This document shows positions 16,078 through 23,684 of a stretch of DNA of 64,000 nucleotides, in pieces (within the stretch, counting starts at the first letter, position 1; the number at the start of each line of letters is the position of its first letter). Source of the DNA: DASRBO01 sp035653595 (GTDB lineage: Bacteria > Actinomycetota > Acidimicrobiia > Acidimicrobiales > JAJPHE01); contig DASRBO010000107.1 in assembly GCA_035653595.1 (NCBI GenBank), forward strand, positions 38,551-102,550, given 5' to 3'. The translations under genes were made by a program, and so were the position numbers. A model generated the notes under the pieces. That model did no database searches and was not told the origin of the DNA. It saw nothing but the letters and a program-made list of their open reading frames with translations.

Positions 16078-17946
16078 TCAGCCGGCCAGGATCTCGGGCG
16101 TAGCCACGCTGTCGCCGGAGCGGTGCTCGTGCGTCGCCGGGGAAGGGCCGAACCGACCCAGCAGCTTCTCGACGTCGATGGGATCGGTGGGTCGGTTCTC
16201 GTAGCCTCCGTGCATGACGATCTGGGCCCGGACCGACAGGCAGGGGACCGGCCGTCGTCCGACCATCCCGACGGCGAGGAGCGCCTCGGGGGGCACGCCA
16301 GCGGCGGCGGTGACCAGGTCGCGGTCCATCGCGAGCAGCTCGACCCGGTGGCCGGCGCCGTCGTCGAGAAGGACCAGCTCGGGCATCCACGCTCCGGCGG
16401 TGCCTTCGGCCAGGGTGCCGCGCTCCGACGGGCGGAGCCCGAGCGCGGCCAGGGCCTCGACGGCCGCGGACAGGTCGCGGGAGTAGTCGGCCAGGATCAC
16501 GTCCACGTCGTCGTGTCGCCGGGTGCGGGCCCCGAGGAGGGCGTCGACGCCCCACCCGCCGGCCAGGCAGAACTCCAGCCGGCTCGACTCGAGGGCCTTC
16601 ACCACCCGGACCACATCGAGGGTGTTCATGGACCCGCGCAGGACCGACCCGGTCAGGAAGTCGGGCCGGCGGCCGAGCGGCGTCGCCCGGGCCATGACCC
16701 GCACCGGGCCCGGGAGCCAACGGCGGAGTGAGTCGCTGCGAGCTCCTTGTTCCAGCGACTTCGCCATGGAGTTCAGGTGGCGACGGAGCCTGTGCTGCAC
16801 CGCCGCCCCCCGCAGCTGCGCTCCGGCCGCCGGCTGGCGGGCCGGGCGTTGGGCCAGCGATTCGTAGAGCGCCTGGTAGCTGGCGGTCATGGCCGGAACC
16901 GAGAAGCGCTCGAGCGCCCGGTGGCGTCCGGCCTGGCCCAGCCGGACTCCCAGGCCCCGGTACGTGCACAGACGGTCGAGGGCAGCGCCGAGGGCGACGG
17001 GATCTCCGGCGGGCACCAGGGCACCGGTGATCCCGTCGACGACCGCCTCGCCGACGCTGCCCACGGCGCTGGCCACGACGGGCACCCCGGCCATCATCGC
17101 CTCCAGCACCGCCAACGGAAGGCCCTCGTCGAACGAGGGCAGGACGAAGACGTCGAGCTCCTTGAGCACCCGGTCGGGCGCGTCCGTCCAGGGTCGGATC
17201 TCGACTCGGTGGCCCAGCCCGAGCTCGAGGATGCGTCGCTCGAGCCGACCCCGCTCGCTTCCGGATCCGACGATCAGGAACCGGGCCGACTCCAGCCGGG
17301 TGGCCGCCTCGAGGAGCACGTCGAGCCCCTTCTGCGGCTCCAGCCGGCAGATCGTGCCGATCAGCGGGGAGCCGGACATGGTTCCGAGCCTCCTCGGCCC
17401 GTGGTCGGGAACCCCGTTGTGGATGGTGCGGACGGCGCCGAAGGGCAGGCCCACCTCCTGTTCCACGGTCCTGGACACCTTGTGTCCCACGCCGACGTGC
17501 ACGGCCACGCCCGCCCTGAGCAGCTGGCGCTGGACCTGGCGTCCGGGCTGGTGCCAGAAGCTGCCGGTGGGCCAAACGGGCAGATGGTGGGCGGCCACGA
17601 TCGGCAACCCGGGCACGGTCCGGGCCAGGGCGAGGCGTCCCCGGCACGAGACCAGAGACGTGAGGTTGGCGTGCAGCACGTCGAGCTCCAGGGCGGCGAG
17701 AGCAGCCCGGTCGGCCAATCGGCTGAACACCTCCAGCCGCCCGGGCCGCTCCTTGAGGTGCAGGATCCTGGTGCCCGGGCGGCAGTCGGCCAGCCTCTCG
17801 AGGGCCGGGGCCGAGGTGCCGATGACGATGGCGTCGATGTCCTCGTCCAGGTTGGTGAGCAGGCGGGCGAGGGTCACTTCGGCCCCGCCCCAGGCGTCGG
17901 ACTCCGTGAGGAACCCGACCCGGACGGGTCCCTGGCCGCCGATCAC
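16078..17946 (-). CDS. Fusion of GT4 glycosyltransferase with an ANT(2'')-like nucleotidyltransferase domain
   Basis: A 622-residue protein. Residues 1-370 are a GT-B, GT4 enzyme: LTESDAWGGAEVTLARLL, IHNGVPDHGP, IGTICRLEPQKGLDVLLEA, and VFVLPSFDEGLPLAVLEAM with the EGLPLAVLEAM donor site. After a linker of about 65 residues, the part from residue 440 resembles nucleotidyltransferases of the aminoglycoside 2''-adenylyltransferase type: FCLAGGWGVDALLG then RRHDDVDVILADYS, with the acidic residues expected to bind metal, and a C-terminal RPTDPIDVEKLLGRFG. No stop separates the parts and no ribosome-binding site precedes the internal ATG at 16629. GTG 17946 overlaps the Wzt stop by four bases. 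Confidence 0.82.
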   Translation of the reverse strand: MIGGQGPVRVGFLTESDAWGGAEVTLARLLTNLDEDIDAIVIGTSAPALERLADCRPGTRILHLKERPGRLEVFSRLADRAALAALELDVLHANLTSLVSCRGRLALARTVPGLPIVAAHHLPVWPTGSFWHQPGRQVQRQLLRAGVAVHVGVGHKVSRTVEQEVGLPFGAVRTIHNGVPDHGPRRLGTMSGSPLIGTICRLEPQKGLDVLLEAATRLESARFLIVGSGSERGRLERRILELGLGHRVEIRPWTDAPDRVLKELDVFVLPSFDEGLPLAVLEAMMAGVPVVASAVGSVGEAVVDGITGALVPAGDPVALGAALDRLCTYRGLGVRLGQAGRHRALERFSVPAMTASYQALYESLAQRPARQPAAGAQLRGAAVQHRLRRHLNSMAKSLEQGARSDSLRRWLPGPVRVMARATPLGRRPDFLTGSVLRGSMNTLDVVRVVKALESSRLEFCLAGGWGVDALLGARTRRHDDVDVILADYSRDLSAAVEALAALGLRPSERGTLAEGTAGAWMPELVLLDDGAGHRVELLAMDRDLVTAAAGVPPEALLAVGMVGRRPVPCLSVRAQIVMHGGYENRPTDPIDVEKLLGRFGPSPATHEHRSGDSVATPEILAG

Positions 17947-19184
17947 GACCGGACGTCCCAGGAATAGGGCAGCGCCAGGGCGCCGGCGTTGACGCTGTTG
18001 AAGATGGCGCGCGGTCCCGAGCCGAGCTCTCCGACGATCCGGAACGAGCCCACCTGGGTCCACTCGCACAGGCTGGAGGCCCCGTCGGCGCCCCACACCT
18101 GGCACCAGACCCAGTAGAGGCGGGGCCGCAGCGGCAGGCTGGGCAGCTTCAATCGGCACTCCCACTGCCGGCCGACCTTGGCCGGTGCCAATCCATCGTC
18201 GAGCATCGAGCACTGGAGCAGCACGCCGGGTCGTCCGTCGCTGACGCCCACCGTGACGTGCGGGCGCTCGAGGCCGGTCTCGGACTCGAACCGGATGCGC
18301 AGCTCCACCGGCTGGTCCTTGGAGAAGCGGTTGCACTCCTCCCCGTCCGGCCCGTGGCAGCTCATCCCCAGCACGCGGACCGGGCCCGAGTCCTCCTCGC
18401 CGTCCCCGGCCCGATGGTGCTGGTCCTCCTCGACCATGCGCAGGTAGTCCGACAGGACGGTCCTGGTGGGCCCGTCAGCGACCAGTCGCCCTCCGGCCAG
18501 GAGGCCCGCCCGGGGGCAGAGCGCCTCCACCGTGGGCAGGTGGTGGGACACGAACAGCAGGGTCGTGCCCTCGGCGGCGAGGCTGGTCATGCGATGGACG
18601 CAGCGGGACTGGAAAGCCGAGTCACCGACCGCCAGCGCCTCGTCGACCACGAACACGTCGGGCTCGAGGTGGGAGGCGATGGCGAAGCCGAGGCGCAGCT
18701 GCATTCCCGACGAGTAGTACTTGACCTGCCCGTCGAGGGAGGCGGCCAGGCCGGAGAACTCGACGATGTCGTCGAAGCGGCTCCGGATCTCCGCCCTGGG
18801 CATGCCGATGATGCTCCCGTAGAGCCAGATGTTCTCCCGACCGGTGAGCTCGGGGTGGACGCCGGAGCTGACCTCGATGAGGGCGCCGACCCTTCCCCGG
18901 ACCCGCACCCGGCCCCGCGAGGGGGGCGAGATGCGGCTGATGATCCGCAGAGCAGTGGACTTGCCTGCGCCGTTGGACCCGATCAGGGCGTAGGACTCGC
19001 CCTGGGAAACATCGAGCGAGACCCCGTCGAGGGCGAGCTTGCCCGCCGGCGGGCTGGGCCGTCGTTGACCACGAGCGAGCAGTCGGCGGGGCCCCCGGCT
19101 GATCAGACCAGCCAAGGAGTCCCGCCGGGCTGCACCCATGCGGTAGTGCTTAGACACGTTCTCCAGCCGTACGGCGCTGCTCAT
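17943..19184 (-). CDS. Polysaccharide ABC transporter ATP-binding protein, Wzt-like with C-terminal glycan-binding domain
   Basis: A 413-residue protein. The ATPase half has Walker A GSNGAGKST (69-77), a signature motif YYSSGMQLRLGFA, Walker B VFVVDEAL and the H-loop in FVSHH. Residues 265-410 form an extra beta-rich domain (VELRIRFESETGL, HVTVGVSDGRPGVLLQC), the position of the Wzt C-terminal domain that recognises the finished glycan. Its presence implies export of a complete lipid-linked polymer with a recognisable end. ATG 19184 has GGAGG 8 bases upstream. It lies 13 bases after the permease gene. Confidence 0.93.
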   Translation of the reverse strand: MSSAVRLENVSKHYRMGAARRDSLAGLISRGPRRLLARGQRRPSPPAGKLALDGVSLDVSQGESYALIGSNGAGKSTALRIISRISPPSRGRVRVRGRVGALIEVSSGVHPELTGRENIWLYGSIIGMPRAEIRSRFDDIVEFSGLAASLDGQVKYYSSGMQLRLGFAIASHLEPDVFVVDEALAVGDSAFQSRCVHRMTSLAAEGTTLLFVSHHLPTVEALCPRAGLLAGGRLVADGPTRTVLSDYLRMVEEDQHHRAGDGEEDSGPVRVLGMSCHGPDGEECNRFSKDQPVELRIRFESETGLERPHVTVGVSDGRPGVLLQCSMLDDGLAPAKVGRQWECRLKLPSLPLRPRLYWVWCQVWGADGASSLCEWTQVGSFRIVGELGSGPRAIFNSVNAGALALPYSWDVRS

Positions 19185-19197
19185 CGTTCGGCCCTCC

Positions 19198-20097
19198 TCA
19201 CACCACGTCCGCCATCTCGGGTTCCAGGCGTTTGAACAACAGGTACCCGCCGAGGAGGAGCGCGCCTCCGGTCAGCCCGCTGATGGCCAGCAGGGCGAAG
19301 TCAGGTGAGGTGCCCAGGGCGAAGACCCTCCGGAAGCCATCGATCGGGCCCACCAGGGGGTCCAGGGCGGCGTAGAGGTGCTGCCAGCGCAGCGGCACCC
19401 GCGACACGGGGTAGACGACCGGGCTGGCGAACATGGTGAACTGGACAGCGAAGGGGACGACGTACTTGACGTCGCGGAAGAACACCGCCAGCCCGGCCAG
19501 CGGGAGGGCGACCCCGACCACGGGAACGAGGAGCGCAACCACGAGCAGGGGAGTCCACAGGAGTGACGCCGCCTCGTGGCCGCCGAGGACCGGCTCCAAC
19601 ACCAGCAGAAGGCCGAGCATGATGCCGAGGTCCACCAGATTCGACGCGATGGCCCCCAGGACGGCCGCCTCCCGCGGGAAGTAGACCTTGCGGAGGAGCG
19701 ATCCCTCGTTCACCAGCGAGAGGGACGAGAAGGTGACGGCCGAGTTGACGAACTGCCAAGGACCCAGGGCGGACAGGGCGAAGGCGGCATAGGGCACCCC
19801 TCCACCGGAGACGCGGGCGACCTTCCCGAAGAAGACCACGAAGATGCCGAGCGTCGCCAGAGGCTGGACCACCGCCCAGGCCACTCCGAGCACCGACTGC
19901 TTGTAGCGCACCCCGAAGCTCCTGCGAGCGAACGACCAGACCACCTCACGATGCGCCCACAGGAGGGCGAGGGATCGGAGCAGGGGAGTGCTCGCCCCGC
20001 CCTCGACGACCATCTCCGCCCGGCTCGACCGCGACGCTCCGGTGGCGACGCCCAACGGGCCCGACTCGCGGCTGGCGATCTCGCTGGTGGCGCTCAA
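19198..20097 (-). CDS. Polysaccharide ABC transporter permease, Wzm-like
   Basis: A 299-residue ABC-2 type permease with six hydrophobic segments. SFARRSFGVRYKQSVLGVAW is the conserved cytoplasmic lead into the first helix, followed by FVNSAVTFSSLSLVNEGSLL, KVYFPREAAVLGAIASNLVD and FFRDVKYVVPFAVQFTMFAS, all standard for O-antigen/teichoic-acid exporters. TTG 20097 is preferred because it overlaps the upstream stop by four bases (TTGA), matching the coupling seen elsewhere in the locus, and has AAGGG 8 bases before it; ATG 20013 is the alternative. It pairs with the Wzt-like ATPase downstream. Confidence 0.92.
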   Translation of the reverse strand: MSATSEIASRESGPLGVATGASRSSRAEMVVEGGASTPLLRSLALLWAHREVVWSFARRSFGVRYKQSVLGVAWAVVQPLATLGIFVVFFGKVARVSGGGVPYAAFALSALGPWQFVNSAVTFSSLSLVNEGSLLRKVYFPREAAVLGAIASNLVDLGIMLGLLLVLEPVLGGHEAASLLWTPLLVVALLVPVVGVALPLAGLAVFFRDVKYVVPFAVQFTMFASPVVYPVSRVPLRWQHLYAALDPLVGPIDGFRRVFALGTSPDFALLAISGLTGGALLLGGYLLFKRLEPEMADVV

Positions 20098-21128
20098 CGG
20101 GTCGACCCTTCGAGCGTCGTGGCGACGCGGAGCGGGTTGAGCCAGGTCTCCGCCTCGGCAGCGCGGTCCTCGGGCACCTGGGCCCGGTAGCGGCGCACCC
20201 GCCGCCTGGCCATCGTTCCCGGCGCCAGCAGGGCGGTGGCCGCCTGCTTGAGCGGCCGGGGACTGCGGGCCTCCAGCGCTTGGCCAAGGAAGTGGCGGGC
20301 CGCCCGGCGGGGGCGGCCCGCCCGGATGTCGATGTCCCCCTGGGCGGCTTCGAGGATCTCCCGGCTGAGCCTGAGGCCCCGCTGGGCTCGCATCGGACGG
20401 TACTTGAGGTCGATCAGGGCCCAGTTGGCCGTAAGCCTGGTCGGGTGCTGGGACATGTTCTGGCCGTGGATCTGGTAGGCGACCAGCGGGCGGGGCGTCG
20501 AGGCCATCGACCCGAAGAAGGCCAGGCGGGTCCACATGTCCCAGTCCTCGCCCCACGCCAGGGCGAGATCGAAGCCCCCGGCCGCCCGGATGGCCCTGGT
20601 GCGGGCCAGCACCCCGGAGCCGCCGCCCGGAACGGTGTTGTAGGAAAGGAGTTGGTCGGAGACGTCACCGGGGTCCGGGGGAGCCTGGTAGCCGAGTATC
20701 CGCAGAGCCGGGTCGACGAAGACCGACCCGCAGGAGCACCAGTCGGCCTCGGGCGCTGCCCCCAGGGCATCGAGCTGCGCCTCGAGCTTGTACGGCGCCC
20801 ACAGGTCGTCGTCGTCGCAGAACGCGCTCCACTCTCCCCGGGCGAACGCCATCCCCGAGTTGCGAGCCGAAGCCAGGCCGCGGGCCCGCTCGTGCCTGAT
20901 CACCCTGAGGCGGGGATCCCCGACCGAGGCGAGGAAGGCGGGAGTGTCGTCTTCGCAGGCCTCGTCCACGACGACGACCTCGATGTCGTCCCTCGTCTGG
21001 CTCAGGACCGTCGCCAGCGTGCGGCGCAGCATCGCCGACCGGTTGCGGGTGGGGATGATCACCGAAACGGTTGGGCCGCCGCCATCGACCGGGTCTGCTG
21101 TGACTTCTCCATCGCCGCGACCGGCCAT
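20094..21128 (-). CDS. Family 2 glycosyltransferase
   Basis: A 344-residue GT-A enzyme: VSVIIPTRNRSAMLRRTL, then VVVVDEACEDDTPAFL, then WSAFCDDDDLWAPYK with the metal-binding acidic cluster, and WGEDWDMWTRLAFFG near residue 215 with the acidic residue expected for catalysis. The C-terminal 100 residues are basic and helical. ATG 21128 has GAGGAGG only four bases upstream and is preferred over an ATG at 21227 that overlaps the promoter element. It is the first gene of a unit that continues through the ABC exporter to the 2H gene. Confidence 0.9.
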   Translation of the reverse strand: MAGRGDGEVTADPVDGGGPTVSVIIPTRNRSAMLRRTLATVLSQTRDDIEVVVVDEACEDDTPAFLASVGDPRLRVIRHERARGLASARNSGMAFARGEWSAFCDDDDLWAPYKLEAQLDALGAAPEADWCSCGSVFVDPALRILGYQAPPDPGDVSDQLLSYNTVPGGGSGVLARTRAIRAAGGFDLALAWGEDWDMWTRLAFFGSMASTPRPLVAYQIHGQNMSQHPTRLTANWALIDLKYRPMRAQRGLRLSREILEAAQGDIDIRAGRPRRAARHFLGQALEARSPRPLKQAATALLAPGTMARRRVRRYRAQVPEDRAAEAETWLNPLRVATTLEGSTR

Positions 21129-21190
21129 CGATCCTCCTCTTGTCGCACCCGGTCCCCTCCGAACCTCGGTGCCCGGTTCGACCGGGTGCG

Positions 21191-21225
21191 CCTGATGATG
21201 AGCCGGCCCGACCGGCTTCTGATAC
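21191..21225 (-). promoter_or_regulatory. GTATCA-N17-CTC promoter with a 63-base leader
   Basis: GTATCAG reads on the minus strand from 21225, followed after 17 bases by CTC in the box GCTCAT. The predicted start of transcription is about 21191, 63 bases before ATG 21128, and that start codon has a strong Shine-Dalgarno. CCGGC and GCCGG flank the GTATCA as a 5-bp stem. This is the only member with a real leader, so the element follows transcription and not translation. Confidence 0.65.
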
Positions 21226-21249
21226 ATGCCGGCGCCCCGAGGACTGCTC

Positions 21250-22464
21250 TCAGTGGGTGAGAGCGGTGACCATGGCGCCCACCAGCGGACGGATGTCGCT
21301 CCAGCGGTAGCGGGCCTCGAAGAGCGCACGAGCGGCCGCCCTCAGGTCCATGGCGAGCGCGTCGTCGGTCAGCACCCGGACGCATTCGGCAGCGAAGCGC
21401 TCCGGCTCGTCGGCGACCAGCAGGTGACGGCCGGGCTCGGCGTCGATGCCTTCGCAGCCGATGGCGGTGGAGACCACAGGCACGCCGTGGGCGAAGGCCT
21501 CCAGGATCTTGATCCGGGTGCCGCTGCCGGAGCGGAGCGGCACCACCACCCCCCTGGCTCGGCCCAGCTCGGCGGTGACGTCGGCAACCTCACCGAGCAC
21601 CGACACGCCCGGCACGGTCCGCAGATCGTCCAGCGCGCCACCGTGGCGGCCGATCAGCCTCACCTGGGCCCGGGGTACCCGGGCCTGCACCAGGGGAAGC
21701 ACCTCGCCTGCGAACCAGCGGGCGGCGTCCTGATTGGGCGGGTACACGAAGAGGCCCACCATGACGAGGACCGGCTCGGCCGGCAGATCCGGCGGCGGCC
21801 CGGGGTCGTGGTAGCCGTTGGGCACTACATCGGCAGGGGCGGCCAGCCGGGCCCGGTCGGCCTCGCTGCACACCAGGGCTGACGACCTCAGCGCGACCCG
21901 GCGCTGCATCCGGCGCCACCTGACCTCGTCGAGGCGATCCATCCCCGATCGGGCAACACCCCTCGCCCGATCCCCGGCGGAACCGGTCGGGTGCCGGACC
22001 TGCCGGCGAGAGCGGAGGGCCAGATCCTCAAGGTCCACCAGGTCCACCACCACGGGCGGGGCTGGACCGAGCCCGGTAAGGGCCTCCCGCACCTCGGCCG
22101 ACTCGAGCAGCCCCACGTAGGGGTCGGTGTGCGTGCACCAGATCAGGTCATAGGGCGGCCGGATCCACCCGGCCAGCGCTCGACGGGCGGCATTCCAGTC
22201 CCGCCAGGCGATGCGCCGGGGGCGGTCGTCCACCGCCGTGCGCAGGGCGAGAGTCGGCCCACGGCGGAGGTCGCGAACGGGGCAGGCCGTCCAGCGAGCC
22301 ACGGCGCACCCCGGCGGGTCGGGGTTGAGCTCGCCCGGGCGCACGGCGCAGAACAGGTCGACGGCGGCCTCGTCGGTGAGGGCGCCGAGGAGCTGGTCCA
22401 TGCGCTGGTGGTAGCCGGACCGGGGCGGCCACGGGTAGTCGTCGGCCAGGCAGAGAATTCTCAT
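21250..22464 (-). CDS. GT4-type glycosyltransferase
   Basis: A 404-residue GT-B protein. MRILCLADDYPWPPRSGYHQ is the N-terminal donor-proximal motif; LVCSEADRARL, VVPNGYHDPGPPPDLPAEP, LVMVGLFVYPPNQDAARWF and GSGTRIKILEAFAHGVPVV follow, with the GTRIKILEAF stretch forming the sugar-nucleotide site. These features resemble the sugar transferases found in exopolysaccharide and PEP-CTERM-type loci. ATG 22464 overlaps the previous stop by four bases (ATGA). Confidence 0.88.
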   Translation of the reverse strand: MRILCLADDYPWPPRSGYHQRMDQLLGALTDEAAVDLFCAVRPGELNPDPPGCAVARWTACPVRDLRRGPTLALRTAVDDRPRRIAWRDWNAARRALAGWIRPPYDLIWCTHTDPYVGLLESAEVREALTGLGPAPPVVVDLVDLEDLALRSRRQVRHPTGSAGDRARGVARSGMDRLDEVRWRRMQRRVALRSSALVCSEADRARLAAPADVVPNGYHDPGPPPDLPAEPVLVMVGLFVYPPNQDAARWFAGEVLPLVQARVPRAQVRLIGRHGGALDDLRTVPGVSVLGEVADVTAELGRARGVVVPLRSGSGTRIKILEAFAHGVPVVSTAIGCEGIDAEPGRHLLVADEPERFAAECVRVLTDDALAMDLRAAARALFEARYRWSDIRPLVGAMVTALTH

Positions 22465-23546
22465 GACGACGGTTGGCCGGCCCCCACCAGACGACGGGAC
22501 ATCTCCTCTGGCCGGCGCCGGCCCCGCGCCAGCATCAGTGCCCCCCGCTGCTGTTCCACCCGGCGGGCCAGGCGCAGCGCCAGGCTCTCGAGCCCCTGGG
22601 CCCCGAACCACTGGGCGGTGGCGGCCAGCCCGGCGAGACCCTGTCGGGTTCCAGCCGCCACCATGGGCCGGCGGCTGGCCCGGACAATGAGTCTCGCCGG
22701 ACCGGGGAGACCCGAGGTGAACCGCTCGGCGTTGAACGGTCCCATCAGGTCGGGATGGAGGGAGTGGAGCAGCCACTGGCCGGCGCCCTGGGATTGGGCG
22801 TCGCGCAGGAAGGTGCGGTGACTGGCCCGATGGGCGTGGTAGGCCCGCAGGTTGCGGTCGAAAACGCCGGTCAGGCCGCCCTGGGCGCAGCGCAGGCCCA
22901 GCTCCTGATCCTCGTGGTACAGGTCGGGGTAGTTCGGTGACGAGAAGCCCACCCGACGGCAGTCGTCGCTGCGGATGGAGAGGTTGCCGCCCCACAGCGA
23001 ACGCAGGACCGACTCGGGGTGCTGTTGCATCCGGAGGCTGTTCGCCTCGTACTCGGTGGCGTACAGGGCGGTCGGGGTAGCGGTCCGGTCCTGCCGGGGC
23101 GAAACGACGGGCATGTAGCCAGCCACCACCAGCCCCGCCCGGGCCTGGTGGTGGCGGGCGTGGCCGGTCACCAGCCCCGGGCCGGGGATGACGTCATCGT
23201 CGAGGAACAGGAGCACCTCGCCCTCGGCCACGGCGATGGCGGCCTCGATGGCGGCCAGCTTGCCCCGGCGCTCCAGCGCCAGGATCTTTAGCCTCGGGTC
23301 CAGCGCCCCCACCTGCCCCAGGGTCGGGATGGTCGAGTCCGTGCACCCGTCGGCCGCCACCACCACCTGGGTGGCACCGGGGTCCTCCAGCACCTCAAGC
23401 ACGACGAGCTCGACCAGGTCGGCCCGGTTGTGGGTCGGGATGATCACCGACACCGAGGGCAGGTCGGGCGGTGCGGGGCAGGGCATCGGGTCGCCCGAGC
23501 CGCCCGGGGCGACGGAGAGGCTCCGCTGGGGGGGAGGGCCGTTCAT
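22461..23546 (-). CDS. Family 2 glycosyltransferase
   Basis: A 361-residue GT-A protein: VSVIIPTHNRADLVELVVLE, VVVAADGCTDSTIP, LLFLDDDVIPGPGLV with the DDD metal site, and LYHEDQELGLRCAQGG with the ED pair. The first 30 residues are Pro-rich and Gly-rich. ATG 23546 has no Shine-Dalgarno. It has GCTCTC at -12 to -7 and GTATCA exactly 28 bases upstream, so the mRNA is probably leaderless. It is the first of a two-gene unit with the GT4 enzyme. Confidence 0.9.
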   Translation of the reverse strand: MNGPPPQRSLSVAPGGSGDPMPCPAPPDLPSVSVIIPTHNRADLVELVVLEVLEDPGATQVVVAADGCTDSTIPTLGQVGALDPRLKILALERRGKLAAIEAAIAVAEGEVLLFLDDDVIPGPGLVTGHARHHQARAGLVVAGYMPVVSPRQDRTATPTALYATEYEANSLRMQQHPESVLRSLWGGNLSIRSDDCRRVGFSSPNYPDLYHEDQELGLRCAQGGLTGVFDRNLRAYHAHRASHRTFLRDAQSQGAGQWLLHSLHPDLMGPFNAERFTSGLPGPARLIVRASRRPMVAAGTRQGLAGLAATAQWFGAQGLESLALRLARRVEQQRGALMLARGRRRPEEMSRRLVGAGQPSS

Positions 23547-23580
23547 GGCAACGAGAGCGCTCAGCCCGAGCCGCTGATAC
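23547..23580 (-). promoter_or_regulatory. GTATCA-N17-CTC leaderless promoter for the GT2-GT4 unit
   Basis: GTATCAG reads on the minus strand from 23580, then 17 bases, then GCTCTC at -12 to -7 of ATG 23546. The GTATCA is itself inside GCTG-TAT-CAGC, a short inverted repeat. It lies 26 bases beyond the terminator at 23606-23636. Confidence 0.7.
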
Positions 23581-23605
23581 AGCAGGCGTCGGGGCCCGGA
23601 CGCGT

Positions 23606-23636
23606 CCGGTGCCCGGCCGGGGTGGCCGGGCACCGG
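23606..23636 (-). terminator. Perfect 13-bp hairpin after the GH26-phosphoesterase gene
   Basis: CCGGTGCCCGGCC at 23606-23618 pairs perfectly with GGCCGGGCACCGG at 23624-23636 around a 5-base loop. It starts 49 bases after the stop of the long secreted enzyme gene and lies before the next promoter, so it is probably that gene's terminator despite the lack of a T-run. Confidence 0.75.
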
Positions 23637-23684
23637 AGGGTTGCTACTCCGCTTGGCGATCGGGTCCCTGGCCCGACCGAGCGG

